Program-made: the position numbers and the translations under genes | The notes under the pieces: generated by a model | Seen by the model: only the letters and a program-made list of their open reading frames with translations | Databases searched by the model: none | Told to the model about the DNA's origin: nothing | Shown here: positions 28,273 through 38,359 of the stretch, piece after piece | Position numbering within the stretch: position 1 is the stretch's first letter | How the letters are laid out: every line of letters starts with the position of its first letter | Source: Desulfovibrio sp. Marseille-P6017 | Lineage (GTDB): Bacteria; Bacillota_A; Clostridia; Peptostreptococcales; Peptostreptococcaceae | Reading direction: 5' to 3' | NCBI GenBank assembly: GCA_900604495.1 | Contig: UWOR01000006.1 | Location: forward strand, 62,001-126,000 | DNA: 64,000 nucleotides

Positions 28273-31200
28273 TTATTCATTAGACTTTAACGCATCTATC
28301 ATATCAACTTTCTTTAACTTATTATGCATCATAATCATAACTATCATTGAGAATAACATTGTTATTAAAGCAGAAAATACATAACTATTTATAAATATAT
28401 CTGGATACATCATCATAGTGTCTGTTTCTGATGTGTAAAGTATAAAGGCATGAAGTATCTTTCCTAAGAATGATCCGGCTAGTATTCCAAATAATGTAAG
28501 TATTACATTTTCTCTTAATATATACATAGTAACTTCATTATCATAAAATCCTAATACTTTTATAGTAGATAATTCTCTTATACGCTCTGATACGTTTATG
28601 TTATTTAAATTGTATAAAACTACAAAAGCAAGACTTCCTGCAGATATTATTATTACTAACATAACCATATTTAAATTTGCACTAGATTCTTCACTAGAAG
28701 CTTTTATATCTGACATTAATGTAACATTTATAACATTTTCACAATCCATAAGCTTATTAGAAACTTCTTCTTTATCTATACCTTTATTAAAGTTTAAAAA
28801 TTGTGAATTGTACTCTGCATCTTTGCCAAATATCTCTTTGTAATATGAAGGAGACATATACATATAATGTGACAGATAATTCTCAGATATATTAGAAACT
28901 TTTACATCTAATAAGTCATTGTTTTCATCTTTCATAGTTATGGTATCACCAGCTGATGTACCTAATAAATTAGCTAACTTTTCACTTATAATAACGCCAT
29001 CATCTGATATTTTATATTTTTCCCTAGATTTTCTATTATTTAATACTATGAAATTATCAAACCTATCTGTACTTTCTGGAACATATAAACTAACACTTTG
29101 CTTATTCATTCCCTCTTTACTAAATGTAACCGATTCTTGATGTATATTTAATTTACTTTCATATCCTTTTAAATTATTTAAAGTATTGTTATATTCTTTA
29201 TTTTCTTCTTTATTATAAGTGTCATCAAAAATCACCATAGCATCATACTTCCATAATTTATCAAATTGTTTTTCTAGTATAACTGTATTAGAATCCTTCA
29301 GGGCAAATCCTGTAATAAGCATTGCCATACACCCGGAGATTCCAAGTACTGTCATTATCATACGTTGCTTATATCTAAAGATATTTCTAAATGTAACTTT
29401 TTGATTAAAGTTTAACCTACTCCATAAAGGTTTAATTCTTTCTAATAGTATTTTCTTACCTAGCTTTGGTGCCTTTTGTCTCATAAGATTAGATGGTGTA
29501 CTTTTAAGTTCAACACTTAATACGAATAGTGCAGCACCAACTGTACATAATATTGATATTAATATAGATTGAACTATATATGATGGATAATAGTATACAG
29601 TTAATCTTGGTAAATTATATAAACTTTTATATGATTCATTAATTACATTAGGAAGTATAGTACATCCTATTAAGATACCAAGTACACTACCTATGATACT
29701 AGCTAAAGATGCATAAACTACAAACTTTCTAGATATTTCAAAGTTATTATATCCTAGGGCTTTAAGAGTTCCTATTTCACCTCTATTTTCTTCTACCATT
29801 CTTGTCATTGTTGTTAAACAAATCATAATAGCTACTAAGAAGAAAAATACTGGTAAAACTGATGCTATACTATCTAAACTATTTATTGCATCTTTAAGAC
29901 CCGAATATCCAACATTATCATTTCTATCAAAGAAGTAATACTTTCCTTCTTCTATATCATTAAGTTTATCCTCTTCTTTTTTTATGTTTTCTTTAGCTTC
30001 AGTTAATTTAGCTTTATTTTCATCTATTTCTTTTTCACCATCAATTAAACTTTTTTCTGAATCTGCTAGTTGTACTTTAGCCTTATCAAGTTCTGCTTGT
30101 CCTTTTAGTTTGCCTTTCTCTAGTTCAATTTCTCCTTTTGAAAGTTCAGCTTTGGCACTATTTAACTGTTCTTGAGATTCTTTAAGTTTTACTTCACCTT
30201 CAGTAAGTACACTTAACTGTGTTTCATATTGTACTTTACCTTCTTGATAACTTACAATTCCATCTAGTAAAGTTTCAAAATTAGGCATTTCACTAGATAT
30301 ATTATTTTTTAAATCATTTAAATCTTGATCTGGATCAATACCTAAATTTAAAAACTCTTGTTTTGTATTATCTAATGTATTCTTGGCATTGATAAGATTA
30401 AGTTTACCTTCTTCAATAGATTTCTTTTGCTTTTCAATCTCACTTTGTGCTGCACTTATTTCACTTTTTCCTTGTGAAATATTTGCTTCACCTTCTTTTA
30501 TCTGATTTTTATATTCTTTTAAACTTTGATCATACTTAACTTTACCATCTTCAAGCTTTACTTTACCATCTTCTATTTCTTTTTGAGCACTTAAAAGTTT
30601 AGATTCATTTTCTTTTATTTCTTTATACGCTTTATCAAGCTCTTCTTGAGCGTCTTTCTTTATTTCTTCAACTCTCTCTAAACCTCTTTTTGAATATAAA
30701 GCTTCAAGATATTTAGTGTTTTCCTCCATTTTATCTTTATACTCATCACTGTAAGTGTCTATGTTTTGAAGATTTTTAAATCTTACATATATTTCTGTAT
30801 AAGCGTCCACTTCTATGTCTTTACTATTTAATAAAGCAAAGTAATCAATAGTCCCTTTTCCAATAGTTGTTGTTCCCCTTGATTCTTTTTCCATATACAT
30901 AGGACTTCTTACTATACCAACGATTTTAAATTCCTTTTGCTTAAAAGAATTCATAGTTTCTTCATCTGTATCAATTACATAAGTATCTCCAATTTTCAAA
31001 CTCTTATCTACCTTTAAAGCTTGTTCATCTAATGCTATTTCACCACTATTTTGAGGTAGGTTTCCATCTAATATAATGTAGTCATTTATATTATTATCTT
31101 TATTATACTCCATAAATTTTACTACACTATTTTTATTAGTAAGATTAGCATCTATTGTATGAGAAGCATAGTAATCTAGTATCTTATCATTATTTTCAAG

Positions 31201-31431
31201 TAAGTTTAAATCACCTTCTGTCAATCCTAAACTTGATACTATTTTACTGTCCATAAGTTTTTGACTATTATAAAATTCGTTTACAGATTCATTTATATCA
31301 GGACCAGATGATTTAATTCCTGCATAAAAAGCTACACCTAACAAAATAATTATTAATATTGAAGCAAATCTGGCTTTTGAAGATAAAATTTCTCTTATAA
31401 TGGATTTCTTATATGCTTTACTATTTTTCAC
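28273..31431 (-). CDS. FtsX-like ABC transporter permease with long coiled coil
   Basis: A 1052-residue membrane protein. An N-terminal membrane helix (FASILIIILLGVAFYAGIK) leads to an extracellular region. Residues about 255-510 form an unusually long Glu/Lys-rich coiled coil (repeats such as IKENESKLLSAQKEIEDGKVKL). FtsX transport domains follow (three helices at 530-660, again at 910-1040), with the typical EENRGEIGTLKALGYNNFEI and SERIRELSTIKVLGFYDNEV loops. It is a MacB-type permease with its ATPase just upstream. GTG start after AGAGGTG. Such pairs extract or export peptides, lipids or drugs; the substrate is unknown. Confidence 0.88.
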   Translation of the reverse strand: MKNSKAYKKSIIREILSSKARFASILIIILLGVAFYAGIKSSGPDINESVNEFYNSQKLMDSKIVSSLGLTEGDLNLLENNDKILDYYASHTIDANLTNKNSVVKFMEYNKDNNINDYIILDGNLPQNSGEIALDEQALKVDKSLKIGDTYVIDTDEETMNSFKQKEFKIVGIVRSPMYMEKESRGTTTIGKGTIDYFALLNSKDIEVDAYTEIYVRFKNLQNIDTYSDEYKDKMEENTKYLEALYSKRGLERVEEIKKDAQEELDKAYKEIKENESKLLSAQKEIEDGKVKLEDGKVKYDQSLKEYKNQIKEGEANISQGKSEISAAQSEIEKQKKSIEEGKLNLINAKNTLDNTKQEFLNLGIDPDQDLNDLKNNISSEMPNFETLLDGIVSYQEGKVQYETQLSVLTEGEVKLKESQEQLNSAKAELSKGEIELEKGKLKGQAELDKAKVQLADSEKSLIDGEKEIDENKAKLTEAKENIKKEEDKLNDIEEGKYYFFDRNDNVGYSGLKDAINSLDSIASVLPVFFFLVAIMICLTTMTRMVEENRGEIGTLKALGYNNFEISRKFVVYASLASIIGSVLGILIGCTILPNVINESYKSLYNLPRLTVYYYPSYIVQSILISILCTVGAALFVLSVELKSTPSNLMRQKAPKLGKKILLERIKPLWSRLNFNQKVTFRNIFRYKQRMIMTVLGISGCMAMLITGFALKDSNTVILEKQFDKLWKYDAMVIFDDTYNKEENKEYNNTLNNLKGYESKLNIHQESVTFSKEGMNKQSVSLYVPESTDRFDNFIVLNNRKSREKYKISDDGVIISEKLANLLGTSAGDTITMKDENNDLLDVKVSNISENYLSHYMYMSPSYYKEIFGKDAEYNSQFLNFNKGIDKEEVSNKLMDCENVINVTLMSDIKASSEESSANLNMVMLVIIISAGSLAFVVLYNLNNINVSERIRELSTIKVLGFYDNEVTMYILRENVILTLFGILAGSFLGKILHAFILYTSETDTMMMYPDIFINSYVFSALITMLFSMIVMIMMHNKLKKVDMIDALKSNE

Positions 31432-31440
31432 ATTTCACCT

Positions 31441-32142
31441 CTACCACTCAATATTTTCAATTGGAAGTGGATTTTCATTTACTTCAATACTTCTGACCTT
31501 CGCATCATTAATTCTTATAACTCTATTAGCCATTGGTGCTATTGCTGAGTTATGTGTAATCACAATAACTGTAGTTCCCGTATTTCTGCAAGTATCTTGT
31601 AGCGTTTTTAAAACTTGATTTCCAGTTTTATAATCAAGTGCTCCTGTTGGTTCATCACAAAGTAAAATTTTAGGATTCTTTGCAATTGCTCTTGCTATAG
31701 AAACCCTTTGTTGTTCACCACCCGATAATTGAGATGGGAAATTATCTTTTCTATGACTAAGACCTACTAAATCAAGTGTTTCATCTACATCAAGCGAATC
31801 CTTTGAAATTTGTGTGGCTAACTCTACATTTTCTTTCGCTGTTAAGTTTTGTACTAAATTATAAAATTGAAATACAAATCCTACATCATGTCTTCTATAT
31901 TTAGTAAGTTGCTTATTACTAAACTTTGATATATCTGTTTTATCAATTATAATCTTACCTTCATCACATGAGTCCATTCCACCAAGTATATTAAGTACAG
32001 TAGATTTTCCTGCACCACTTGGTCCTAATATTACAACAAACTCCCCTTTTTCAATAGAAAAGTTAATTCCGTTATTAGCTACTATTATATCGTCTCCGAC
32101 TTTATATCTCTTATATGTATCAATAACTTCTATATATGACAT
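31441..32142 (-). CDS. ABC transporter ATP-binding protein (LolD/MacB type)
   Basis: 233 residues. Walker A is GPSGAGKST, Q-loop VFQFYNLV, signature LSGGEQQRVSIARAI, Walker B ILLCDEPTGALD and H-loop ITHNSAI, all intact. It lies nine bases before the FtsX-like permease, forming a two-gene exporter operon. The promoter faces a divergent TetR gene, with repeated GTTATTAAATAGACA sites in between (32184-32315), so TetR repression is likely. Confidence 0.9.
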   Translation of the reverse strand: MSYIEVIDTYKRYKVGDDIIVANNGINFSIEKGEFVVILGPSGAGKSTVLNILGGMDSCDEGKIIIDKTDISKFSNKQLTKYRRHDVGFVFQFYNLVQNLTAKENVELATQISKDSLDVDETLDLVGLSHRKDNFPSQLSGGEQQRVSIARAIAKNPKILLCDEPTGALDYKTGNQVLKTLQDTCRNTGTTVIVITHNSAIAPMANRVIRINDAKVRSIEVNENPLPIENIEW

Positions 32143-32183
32143 TTTAACCTCCCTTTTTATGATAAATACATATTGTTATACAA

Positions 32184-32315
32184 GTTATTAAATAGACACT
32201 TTGTATATTTAATACTATAATATATTATAAATATTTAAGAAATTATAGACAATAGTCATATAAAACCATACCGTTATTAAATAGACATTTTTTTATTTTT
32301 TGTTTATTTAATAAC
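32184..32315. promoter_or_regulatory. repeated operator sites between ABC exporter and TetR genes
   Basis: GTTATTAAATAGACA occurs at 32184-32198 and identically at 32273-32287. Its inverted form TGTTTATTTAATAAC, with one change, is at 32301-32315, so the last two face each other 13 bp apart. They cover the divergent promoter region of the exporter operon and the TetR gene. Confidence 0.65.
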
Positions 32316-32366
32316 ATCTTACTTAAAATTGACTTATATAAAATATTTATCTTAAGGAGTATTTAG

Positions 32367-32933
32367 ATGTCTGGAGTTAAAGGAAATCGTAGAGTTATAT
32401 ATACTAAGAAGGTTATTAAGGAAAGTTTAATTGAATTACTTCAAACGAATGAAATTCATGAAATTACAGTTACTAATATATGTAAAAAGGCCGATATTAA
32501 TAGAGGAACTTTTTATACTCATTATAATGATGCATTTGATCTTTTACAATCTATGGAAGATGAATTATTTGATAAAGTAATTGAATATTTAAATGAAACG
32601 CCTTTTGAGGAATATACAGATGCATTGTTAATAAAAGTACTTGGGTTAATTGCTAAAAATAAAGATTTATGCAAAATATTATTCTGTAGACAAAGAGATT
32701 CTAGAATAATTGATAAAATATTATATATATCAAGTAAAGCAAATATTGAGCAAGTTATTAGTCGATCTAATAATATTAATGAATTTAATTTTGATTATTT
32801 AATAAGATATTCCGTTGGTGGTATTTTAGCTATTATACAGGTATGGCTAGAAAATGATATAGTTGAATCGCCTAGTGAAATAGTTAAAATAATAAATGAT
32901 ATAAATAAACTAAATCATAATTGCTTCAATTAA
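32367..32933 (+). CDS. TetR/AcrR family transcriptional regulator
   Basis: 188 residues with an N-terminal TetR DNA-binding domain: TKKVIKESLIELLQTNEIHE, then ITVTNICKKADINRGTFYTHY (helix-turn-helix, residues 30-50) and NDAFDLLQSMEDELF. The C-terminal part is the variable ligand domain of the TetR_C type found in Clostridia/Lactobacilli (IRYSVGGILAIIQVWLEND). It is divergent from the ABC exporter and probably represses it through the repeats in the shared region. AAGGAG precedes the ATG. Confidence 0.9.
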   Translation: MSGVKGNRRVIYTKKVIKESLIELLQTNEIHEITVTNICKKADINRGTFYTHYNDAFDLLQSMEDELFDKVIEYLNETPFEEYTDALLIKVLGLIAKNKDLCKILFCRQRDSRIIDKILYISSKANIEQVISRSNNINEFNFDYLIRYSVGGILAIIQVWLENDIVESPSEIVKIINDINKLNHNCFN

Positions 32934-32947
32934 TTACTTATTAAATT

Positions 32948-32993
32948 AAAATTATAGCTATAAGCTTATACTAATGCTTACAGCTATAGTTTT
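32948..32993. terminator. bidirectional terminator between convergent genes
   Basis: An 18-bp stem (AAAATTATAGCTATAAGC against GCTTACAGCTATAGTTTT, two mismatches) sits between the TetR gene (plus) and the DHFR-like gene (minus). Confidence 0.7.
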
Positions 32994-32996
32994 AGT

Positions 32997-33524
32997 TTAC
33001 TTATTTATCTTTAAGTATTTTAAAATTATAATTCCATCTTCTATTGAATAATAATCCAAATGTAAGTCTATTTTAGTATTATTACCTAAAAATAAAGGTC
33101 TACCTTTTCCTAGAACTGTAGGTATTATTCCAAATATATACTCATCTATAATATTTTCTTTAATAAATTCATCTATAAGAACCCCTCCGCCGAATAAGTA
33201 TATATTCTGCCCTTTATTTTTTAAGTCTAATATTACATTACATATTTCATTATTTATAAAATGAATATTATCAAAATCTTCTTTATCTTCTGAAGTTGCT
33301 ACGTATACCTTCTTATTTTTGTACTCTTTATGCATATTTTGCTCATAACATCTTTTTCCCATTACTACTATATCTATATCTTTTAGAAACTCATCATGGC
33401 TCCATTTATTTTCTGTATCTAGCAAGCTATTGTTATTTCCAATTATCCAATTATATCCACCCTCTTCATCTGCTATATATCCATCTATGCTCATTGCTAA
33501 GTTTAGTATTATTTTTCCATTCAT
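32997..33524 (-). CDS. dihydrofolate reductase family protein (RibD C-terminal-like)
   Basis: 175 residues with the RibD_C/DHFR-like fold: MNGKIILNLAMSIDGYIADEEGG at the start, DIVVMGKRCYEQ in the middle, and NIYLFGGGVLIDEFIKE (nucleotide-binding Gly motif) and IIPTVLGKGRPLFLG late. This YyaP/YwjB-type group is NADPH-binding but usually of unknown reaction. It is divergent from the WYL regulator 93 bp away, a frequent pairing that suggests that regulator controls it. Confidence 0.88.
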   Translation of the reverse strand: MNGKIILNLAMSIDGYIADEEGGYNWIIGNNNSLLDTENKWSHDEFLKDIDIVVMGKRCYEQNMHKEYKNKKVYVATSEDKEDFDNIHFINNEICNVILDLKNKGQNIYLFGGGVLIDEFIKENIIDEYIFGIIPTVLGKGRPLFLGNNTKIDLHLDYYSIEDGIIILKYLKINK

Positions 33525-33617
33525 ATTTATTCTCCTTTATTATACTTATATATTGATAGAAAATAGATTATAATATATAATAACTGACATCTTATGTCAT
33601 ATTAGAGAGGAAATTTT

Positions 33618-34559
33618 ATGAAAGCAGATAGATTAATTTCAATTTTAATGTTATTACAAATACATAAACAATTAACAGCAAGTGATTTAGCTAAAAGGTT
33701 AGAAGTATCTGTTAGAACTATTTATAGAGATATCGACTCTTTAAGTTCCCTAGGTATCCCAATATTCACCAATAGAGGAACTAATGGCGGCATAAGGCTT
33801 TTAGGTGATTATAAAACTAATTTAACTGGCATTAATAAAAATGAACTTTATTCTTTATTTTTACCATCTGGAAATAAAATTTTAGAGGACTTAGGTATTG
33901 AAAAATTAAAAGATTCTACTATGCTAAAAATTCTAGAAAATTCTTCTATTGATCAGATAAAAGAAATTGAAAATATTCAAAACTACATTTATATTGATAT
34001 GCATACTTGGAGCAAAAGCCCTATTACTACTAATAAATATGTTTTAGGTATTTTGCAAAAAGGAATTTGGAATCATAATATCTTAAAAATGATATATAGA
34101 AAAATAGATGAAACAAAAGAAGTAATCTTAAAGCCTTTTGGTCTAGTTTGTAAAAGAGGTACTTGGTATGTTATAGGTGAAAATAATGACATTATCAAAA
34201 CTTATAAAGTTAGCTCTATTGAGTCTGTAATTTTAAATAAAGAAAAGTTTGATAGACCTAAATGTTTTAATTTAGAAAATTATTGGAAATGTAGTACAAC
34301 TAAATTTAAAAATTTAATACCTAAATATAATTTTACGTTTAAGGTTAATCCTTCTATTATAAATCATATAAAATCAAGGCCATTTATTACTATTCTTAAA
34401 GAAAATAACAATTATATTGATATAAGCTTTGATTCTTTATTTCAAGGAATAGAATTTGCTTTTGGATATGGTAAGGATATTGAAATAATACACCCTATTG
34501 AAGCTATAGATGAAATAAAAAGAAAAGCTTTAGATATAATTAACTTATATAAATTATAA
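33618..34559 (+). CDS. YafY family transcriptional regulator (HTH_11 plus WYL domain)
   Basis: 313 residues. The N-terminal winged helix is MKADRLISILMLLQIHKQ, then LAKRLEVSVRTIYRDIDSLS and a GIPIFTNRGTNGGIRLL wing. The middle and C-terminal parts form a WYL domain (KMIYRKIDETKEVILKPFGL, KRGTWYVIGENND) with a WCX-like end. WYL proteins bind small ligands or nucleic acids and regulate neighbouring genes. Divergent from the DHFR-like gene; GAGAGG precedes the ATG. Confidence 0.9.
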   Translation: MKADRLISILMLLQIHKQLTASDLAKRLEVSVRTIYRDIDSLSSLGIPIFTNRGTNGGIRLLGDYKTNLTGINKNELYSLFLPSGNKILEDLGIEKLKDSTMLKILENSSIDQIKEIENIQNYIYIDMHTWSKSPITTNKYVLGILQKGIWNHNILKMIYRKIDETKEVILKPFGLVCKRGTWYVIGENNDIIKTYKVSSIESVILNKEKFDRPKCFNLENYWKCSTTKFKNLIPKYNFTFKVNPSIINHIKSRPFITILKENNNYIDISFDSLFQGIEFAFGYGKDIEIIHPIEAIDEIKRKALDIINLYKL

Positions 34560-34597
34560 ATAAAATATCTCCTATAAATTAGGGTATATTTTATTTA
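34557..34597. terminator. bidirectional terminator
   Basis: TAAATAAAATAT and ATATTTTATTTA arms around a 17-base loop, between the WYL gene (plus, overlapping its stop) and the trxB-like gene (minus). Confidence 0.55.
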
Positions 34598-34609
34598 TAA
34601 TTTTAATTT

Positions 34610-35568
34610 TTAATATATATCTTTAAATAAATGTTTATTTTCGTCTATATATTTTTCGCATTCAGTTGCAGCTATTGCTCCATCAGATACTGCTGTAACT
34701 ACTTGTCTAAGGGATTTTTGTCTTAAATCTCCACAAGCATAAACTCCTTTTATATTTGTATTCATATTATCATCAGTGGTAATATATCCATAATCATCTA
34801 AATCTATAATATCTTTAAATATATCAGTAGCTGGTATATAGCCTGCTAAAACAAATAAGCCAAAAGCTCTATCTTCTTTTGAAAGTTCATATCTACTTTT
34901 TTCATTTGTAATATTATTTATATACTCTATATATGTTGGTTGAGCTTCTCCTCCTAGTTCTACTATTTCAGTATTAAATTTAACTTCTATTTTATCATTT
35001 TCTAAAACTCTATTTGCAATAGATTTTGCACAAGAGAACTTAGGCTTTCTAACAAATATAGTCACCTTTCTTGCAATTCTTGCAAGGAATAAAGATTCTT
35101 CAGCTGCAGAATATCCTCCACCTATTACGAATACATCTAAATTTCTATAAAAGTTACCATCGCAAGTTGCACAATAAGACACACCTTTTCCATAAAATTT
35201 ATCTTCACCTTTAAAACCTACTTTTCTAGGCTTTGCTCCAGTGGCAATTATAATTGATTTAGTTTTAAAAACAGCATTTTTAGTTTTTATTATTTTTATT
35301 TTTTTATCTAACTCCATAGATATTACTTCACTATACTCAAAATTAACACCAAAGCTTTCAGCTTGTTTTCTCATAGTATCAATTAAACTAGGTCCATCAG
35401 TTTCTATTATTCCAGGATAATTTACAATTTCAAAAGTTGTAACAGCTTGACCACCTAAGTATTCCTTTCTATTATTAATGTATCTAAGACTGATCTTCCT
35501 GCATAAATTCCAGCAGATAATCCAGACGGTCCTCCACCGATTATTATTACGTCATATAACTTATCCAT
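34610..35568 (-). pseudogene. trxB: thioredoxin reductase-like FAD/NAD(P) oxidoreductase, frameshifted
   Basis: A full-length thioredoxin reductase-type gene of about 319 codons with one frameshift. It starts [20 protein letters not shown] (FAD-binding) at 35568 behind GGAG and stops at TAG 35455-35457 after LIIERNT. Shifting one base at the AAAGG run near 35465 restores [18 protein letters not shown], and the rest is open from there (the first ATG inside is at 35374). The redox motif CATCDG, NADPH site GGGYSAAEESL and C-terminal ACGDLRQKSLRQVVTA are intact. No thioredoxin gene is adjacent. It may be a sequencing indel or a true pseudogene. Confidence 0.82.
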
Positions 35569-35699
35569 GTCAATTATCTCCTATCAAGTTCATTTATAAA
35601 TTTATATCTTTTGTATTTATTATTTTCATTTATTAATGTATTTATAATAATATTATTTATACTTGATTTTATAATAATCTAGGTAAGTTAATATAAAGT

Positions 35700-35744
35700 A
35701 AAAATCTAGTTAAAAGCTTTAATTTTACTAATAACTAGATTTTT
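35700..35744 (-). terminator. terminator after the BceB-like gene
   Basis: Arms AAAAATCTAGTTA and TAACTAGATTTTT are perfectly complementary, 18 bp after the permease stop. Confidence 0.75.
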
Positions 35745-35761
35745 ATATTTCTATATCTTAT

Positions 35762-37619
35762 TTAGTTAAACTTTATATATTTTCTAGCTGTTAATATATA
35801 ATATATTAAGTATATAGCTAAAAAACTAACTATTGTGGTTGAAGTTAGTAATATACTATTTTGATTAAACAAATCAGTTATAGCATATCCAGCTACTATA
35901 CTATGAGTAGATACTAATGCTGGAATCATAAAGAAAATACCAATTTGTTTATATATAGCTTTATTTATATATTTTTGATTTGTTCCTATTCTTCTTAAAA
36001 TATCAAATCTTCTCTTATCTTTACTAGCGTCTGATATGCATTTAAAGTACATTATACTTCCAACAGATATAACAAACACTAATGCTAAAAATAGTCCTAT
36101 AAAGTAAATTGCATTTATAAATCCATAATCATTGGGATTAAATTCATTTACACTATATAAATCTATATCACTATTATTTCTTATATAACTTGCTATTTCT
36201 TTTGTATTATCAAAGTTCTTTAATGTAATCGTAGTTATATTAAACTTATCTTTTCCTATTGTTTTACTTAACTCATTGTAAGCACTGTTATTTACTGCTA
36301 AAGTTATCTTATTTTCTTTAAATAGTCCAAACAAACTAAGTGGAGCTGAATCAATTATATTAAATTTTTCTCCATTTATATCTATACTTATATTAAAGTT
36401 AAATCCATTAACATAGTTTTTAGGTAGAATTAATAATGCTTGGTTGTTTTTTAAATTATGCTTTAATATTTTATCATTTAATTCTCTATTGTTTACTATA
36501 TTTTCAATCTCTGAGAATTTTATTATATTAATATTATTTGCAAGCGGTATTTGAGAAGATTCTACTTCATAAGGTATGACCTCTGTAGTAAGCTTATAAT
36601 CTATTTTTTCCTTACTTAAATTAATTGCATTATTTACAACTTCATTATTTATATCTCCTATATAAGTCAAGCTATATGGATACTCACTATCTTTTCCTTG
36701 TACTAATAAGCTTTTAGTTGTTATTGCTACTATAGCTGAAGTTAAACAACATGTTATTAGAATTGCAATTTGACCTAAAACCTTATTATTATCTCTTATC
36801 CTAAAAATTATATTATTATAACTAAGTACATTAGTTCCTTTATATAAAAAGTTTTTATTATCTATTAGTTTTGAAACTATAAAAGTAAAGAATCCTTTAA
36901 ATAATAATGTTGTTCCTAGTATAACCATTAGAACTGTAATCATTATAGCAATTGGAAACTGTATATTAAATTTCTTATAATAAAGTATAATAACGTAAGC
37001 TATTATTATAACAATAAGTCCTAGTATACCTTTATAAGTTTTATTTTTATTATTTTCATTTTGATATATACTAGTTGCATATATAAGCTTAGTTATATCT
37101 GTATTTACTAAACTTATATATTCTTTTATAAATACAAATACCAATATAACTAAGAACATAATTAATGTTATTATTACTCCTGGCATACATATTTCAAATT
37201 TAATTGACTTATTTACAAATGAAATCTTAGCTAGTGCCATTAAAAATAATTTATTACTTATAATCCCCCCCCCAATATACCTCCAACAAGAGCAACTATT
37301 CCTATTAATAGTCCTTCTTGAGTAAATAAAAAAGCTATTTTATTATTTTCAACACCCATAAAAGTATAAATTCCAAATTCTTTTTTTCTTTGTTCTATAA
37401 AGAATCTACTTGAATATGAAATAAAGAAAGCACTACTGCTGATACTCCTGCTATAGATGATGCTACTTCTAAGTTTTCTAATTGCTTAAATTGATTACTA
37501 AATACTAAGGTTTCAAAATTATAAAAAACTACAATAGAAAGTATCATTGAGAATATATACATTCCATAGTTTTTTATATTTTGCTTTAAATTCATTAATG
37601 ACAATTTAAACAATTTCAT
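35762..37619 (-). pseudogene. BceB/FtsX-like ABC permease, multiple frameshifts
   Basis: Three frame segments add up to one permease of about 620 residues. It starts MKLFKLSLMNLKQNIKNYGM (37619) with an N-terminal helix and SSIAGVSAVVLSL, then shifts near 37405 to a segment reading SSRFFIEQRKKEFGIYTFMGV and LFTQEGLLIGIVALVGG. It shifts again at a run of nine G (plus-strand C, 37265-37273) into the long open part from 37240 to 35762. That part has several helices and an extracellular domain of about 220 residues (about 160-380 of the segment), then KRRFDILRRIGTNQKYI, as in BceB-type bacitracin/antimicrobial-peptide permeases. It overlaps the ATPase gene by 14 bases. Non-functional as read. Confidence 0.75.
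37265..37273. repeat. nine-base C/G homopolymer in the BceB-like gene
   Basis: CCCCCCCCC in a genome that is otherwise very AT-rich. Ten or seven G on the coding strand would join the two flanking reading frames, so tract length decides whether the frame is open. Confidence 0.85.
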
Positions 37620-38359
37620 TTATTTCACCTCCCATAGCAGTAAGTAAATTCATTATATTGTTATAAAACTCTTTTCTATTTCCACTATTATCTATTCTTG
37701 CATTTAATCTTCCATCTTTTATAAATATTACTTTTTTAGAATAACTTGCACTAAATGGATCATGAGTAACCATTATAACAGTAACATTAAACTTTTTATT
37801 CATATTATTTAATCAACTTAGTAGTTCTGTTGAAGATTTAGAATCAAGTGCTCCTGTAGGCTCATCTGCAAATATAATACTTGGTGATGTTATTAGTGCT
37901 CTAGCTGTTGCAACTCTTTGTTTTTTACCACCCGCTAATTCATATGGATATTTTTTTAGTTGATTTTCTATTCCAAATAATTTAGCGAGTCTCATTACTT
38001 CTGATTTTATTTTATCTTGCTTTTCATTTGAAATAATAAGTGGCAAAGCAATATTATCCTCTATACTCATACTATCTAATAAATTATAGTCTTGAAATAT
38101 AAATCCTATATTTTCTCTTCTAAATTTAGATAGTTCTTTATTATTTAATTTACCTACATCCTTACCTTCATAATATACATTTCCTTATGTAGGCTTATCT
38201 ACTGTTGATAAAATATTTAATAAAGTAGTTTTCCCTGCTCCCGATGGTCCCATTATAGAAATAAACTCACTTTTTTACTTCTAAATTTATTTCTTTTAAG
38301 ATTTCAAATGTATTTTTACTATTTCTAATCTCTTTCTTTAAGTTTATTACTTTTAACAT
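37606..38359 (-). pseudogene. BceA-like ABC ATPase, frameshift and two in-frame stops
   Basis: Starts MLKVINLKKEIRNSKNT at 38359 behind GGAGG. After NLEVKK the frame breaks at an A run near 38270-38276, and the next frame gives FISIMGPSGAGKTT (Walker A). An in-frame TAA follows at DKPT(stop)GNVYY near 38187, then the Q-loop FIFQDYNLL, the degenerate signature LAGGKKQRVATARAL and FADEPTGALDSKSS. An in-frame TGA (37813-37815) precedes LNNMNKKFNVTVIMVTHD. All domains of a BceA-type ATPase are recognisable, but three lesions make it a pseudogene. Two are nonsense changes, which homopolymer errors do not explain. Confidence 0.82.

Noticed and set aside
37813..37815. TGA in the BceA-like gene as selenocysteine
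   Set aside because: No hairpin of SECIS type follows, the position is not catalytic and the gene has other lesions.
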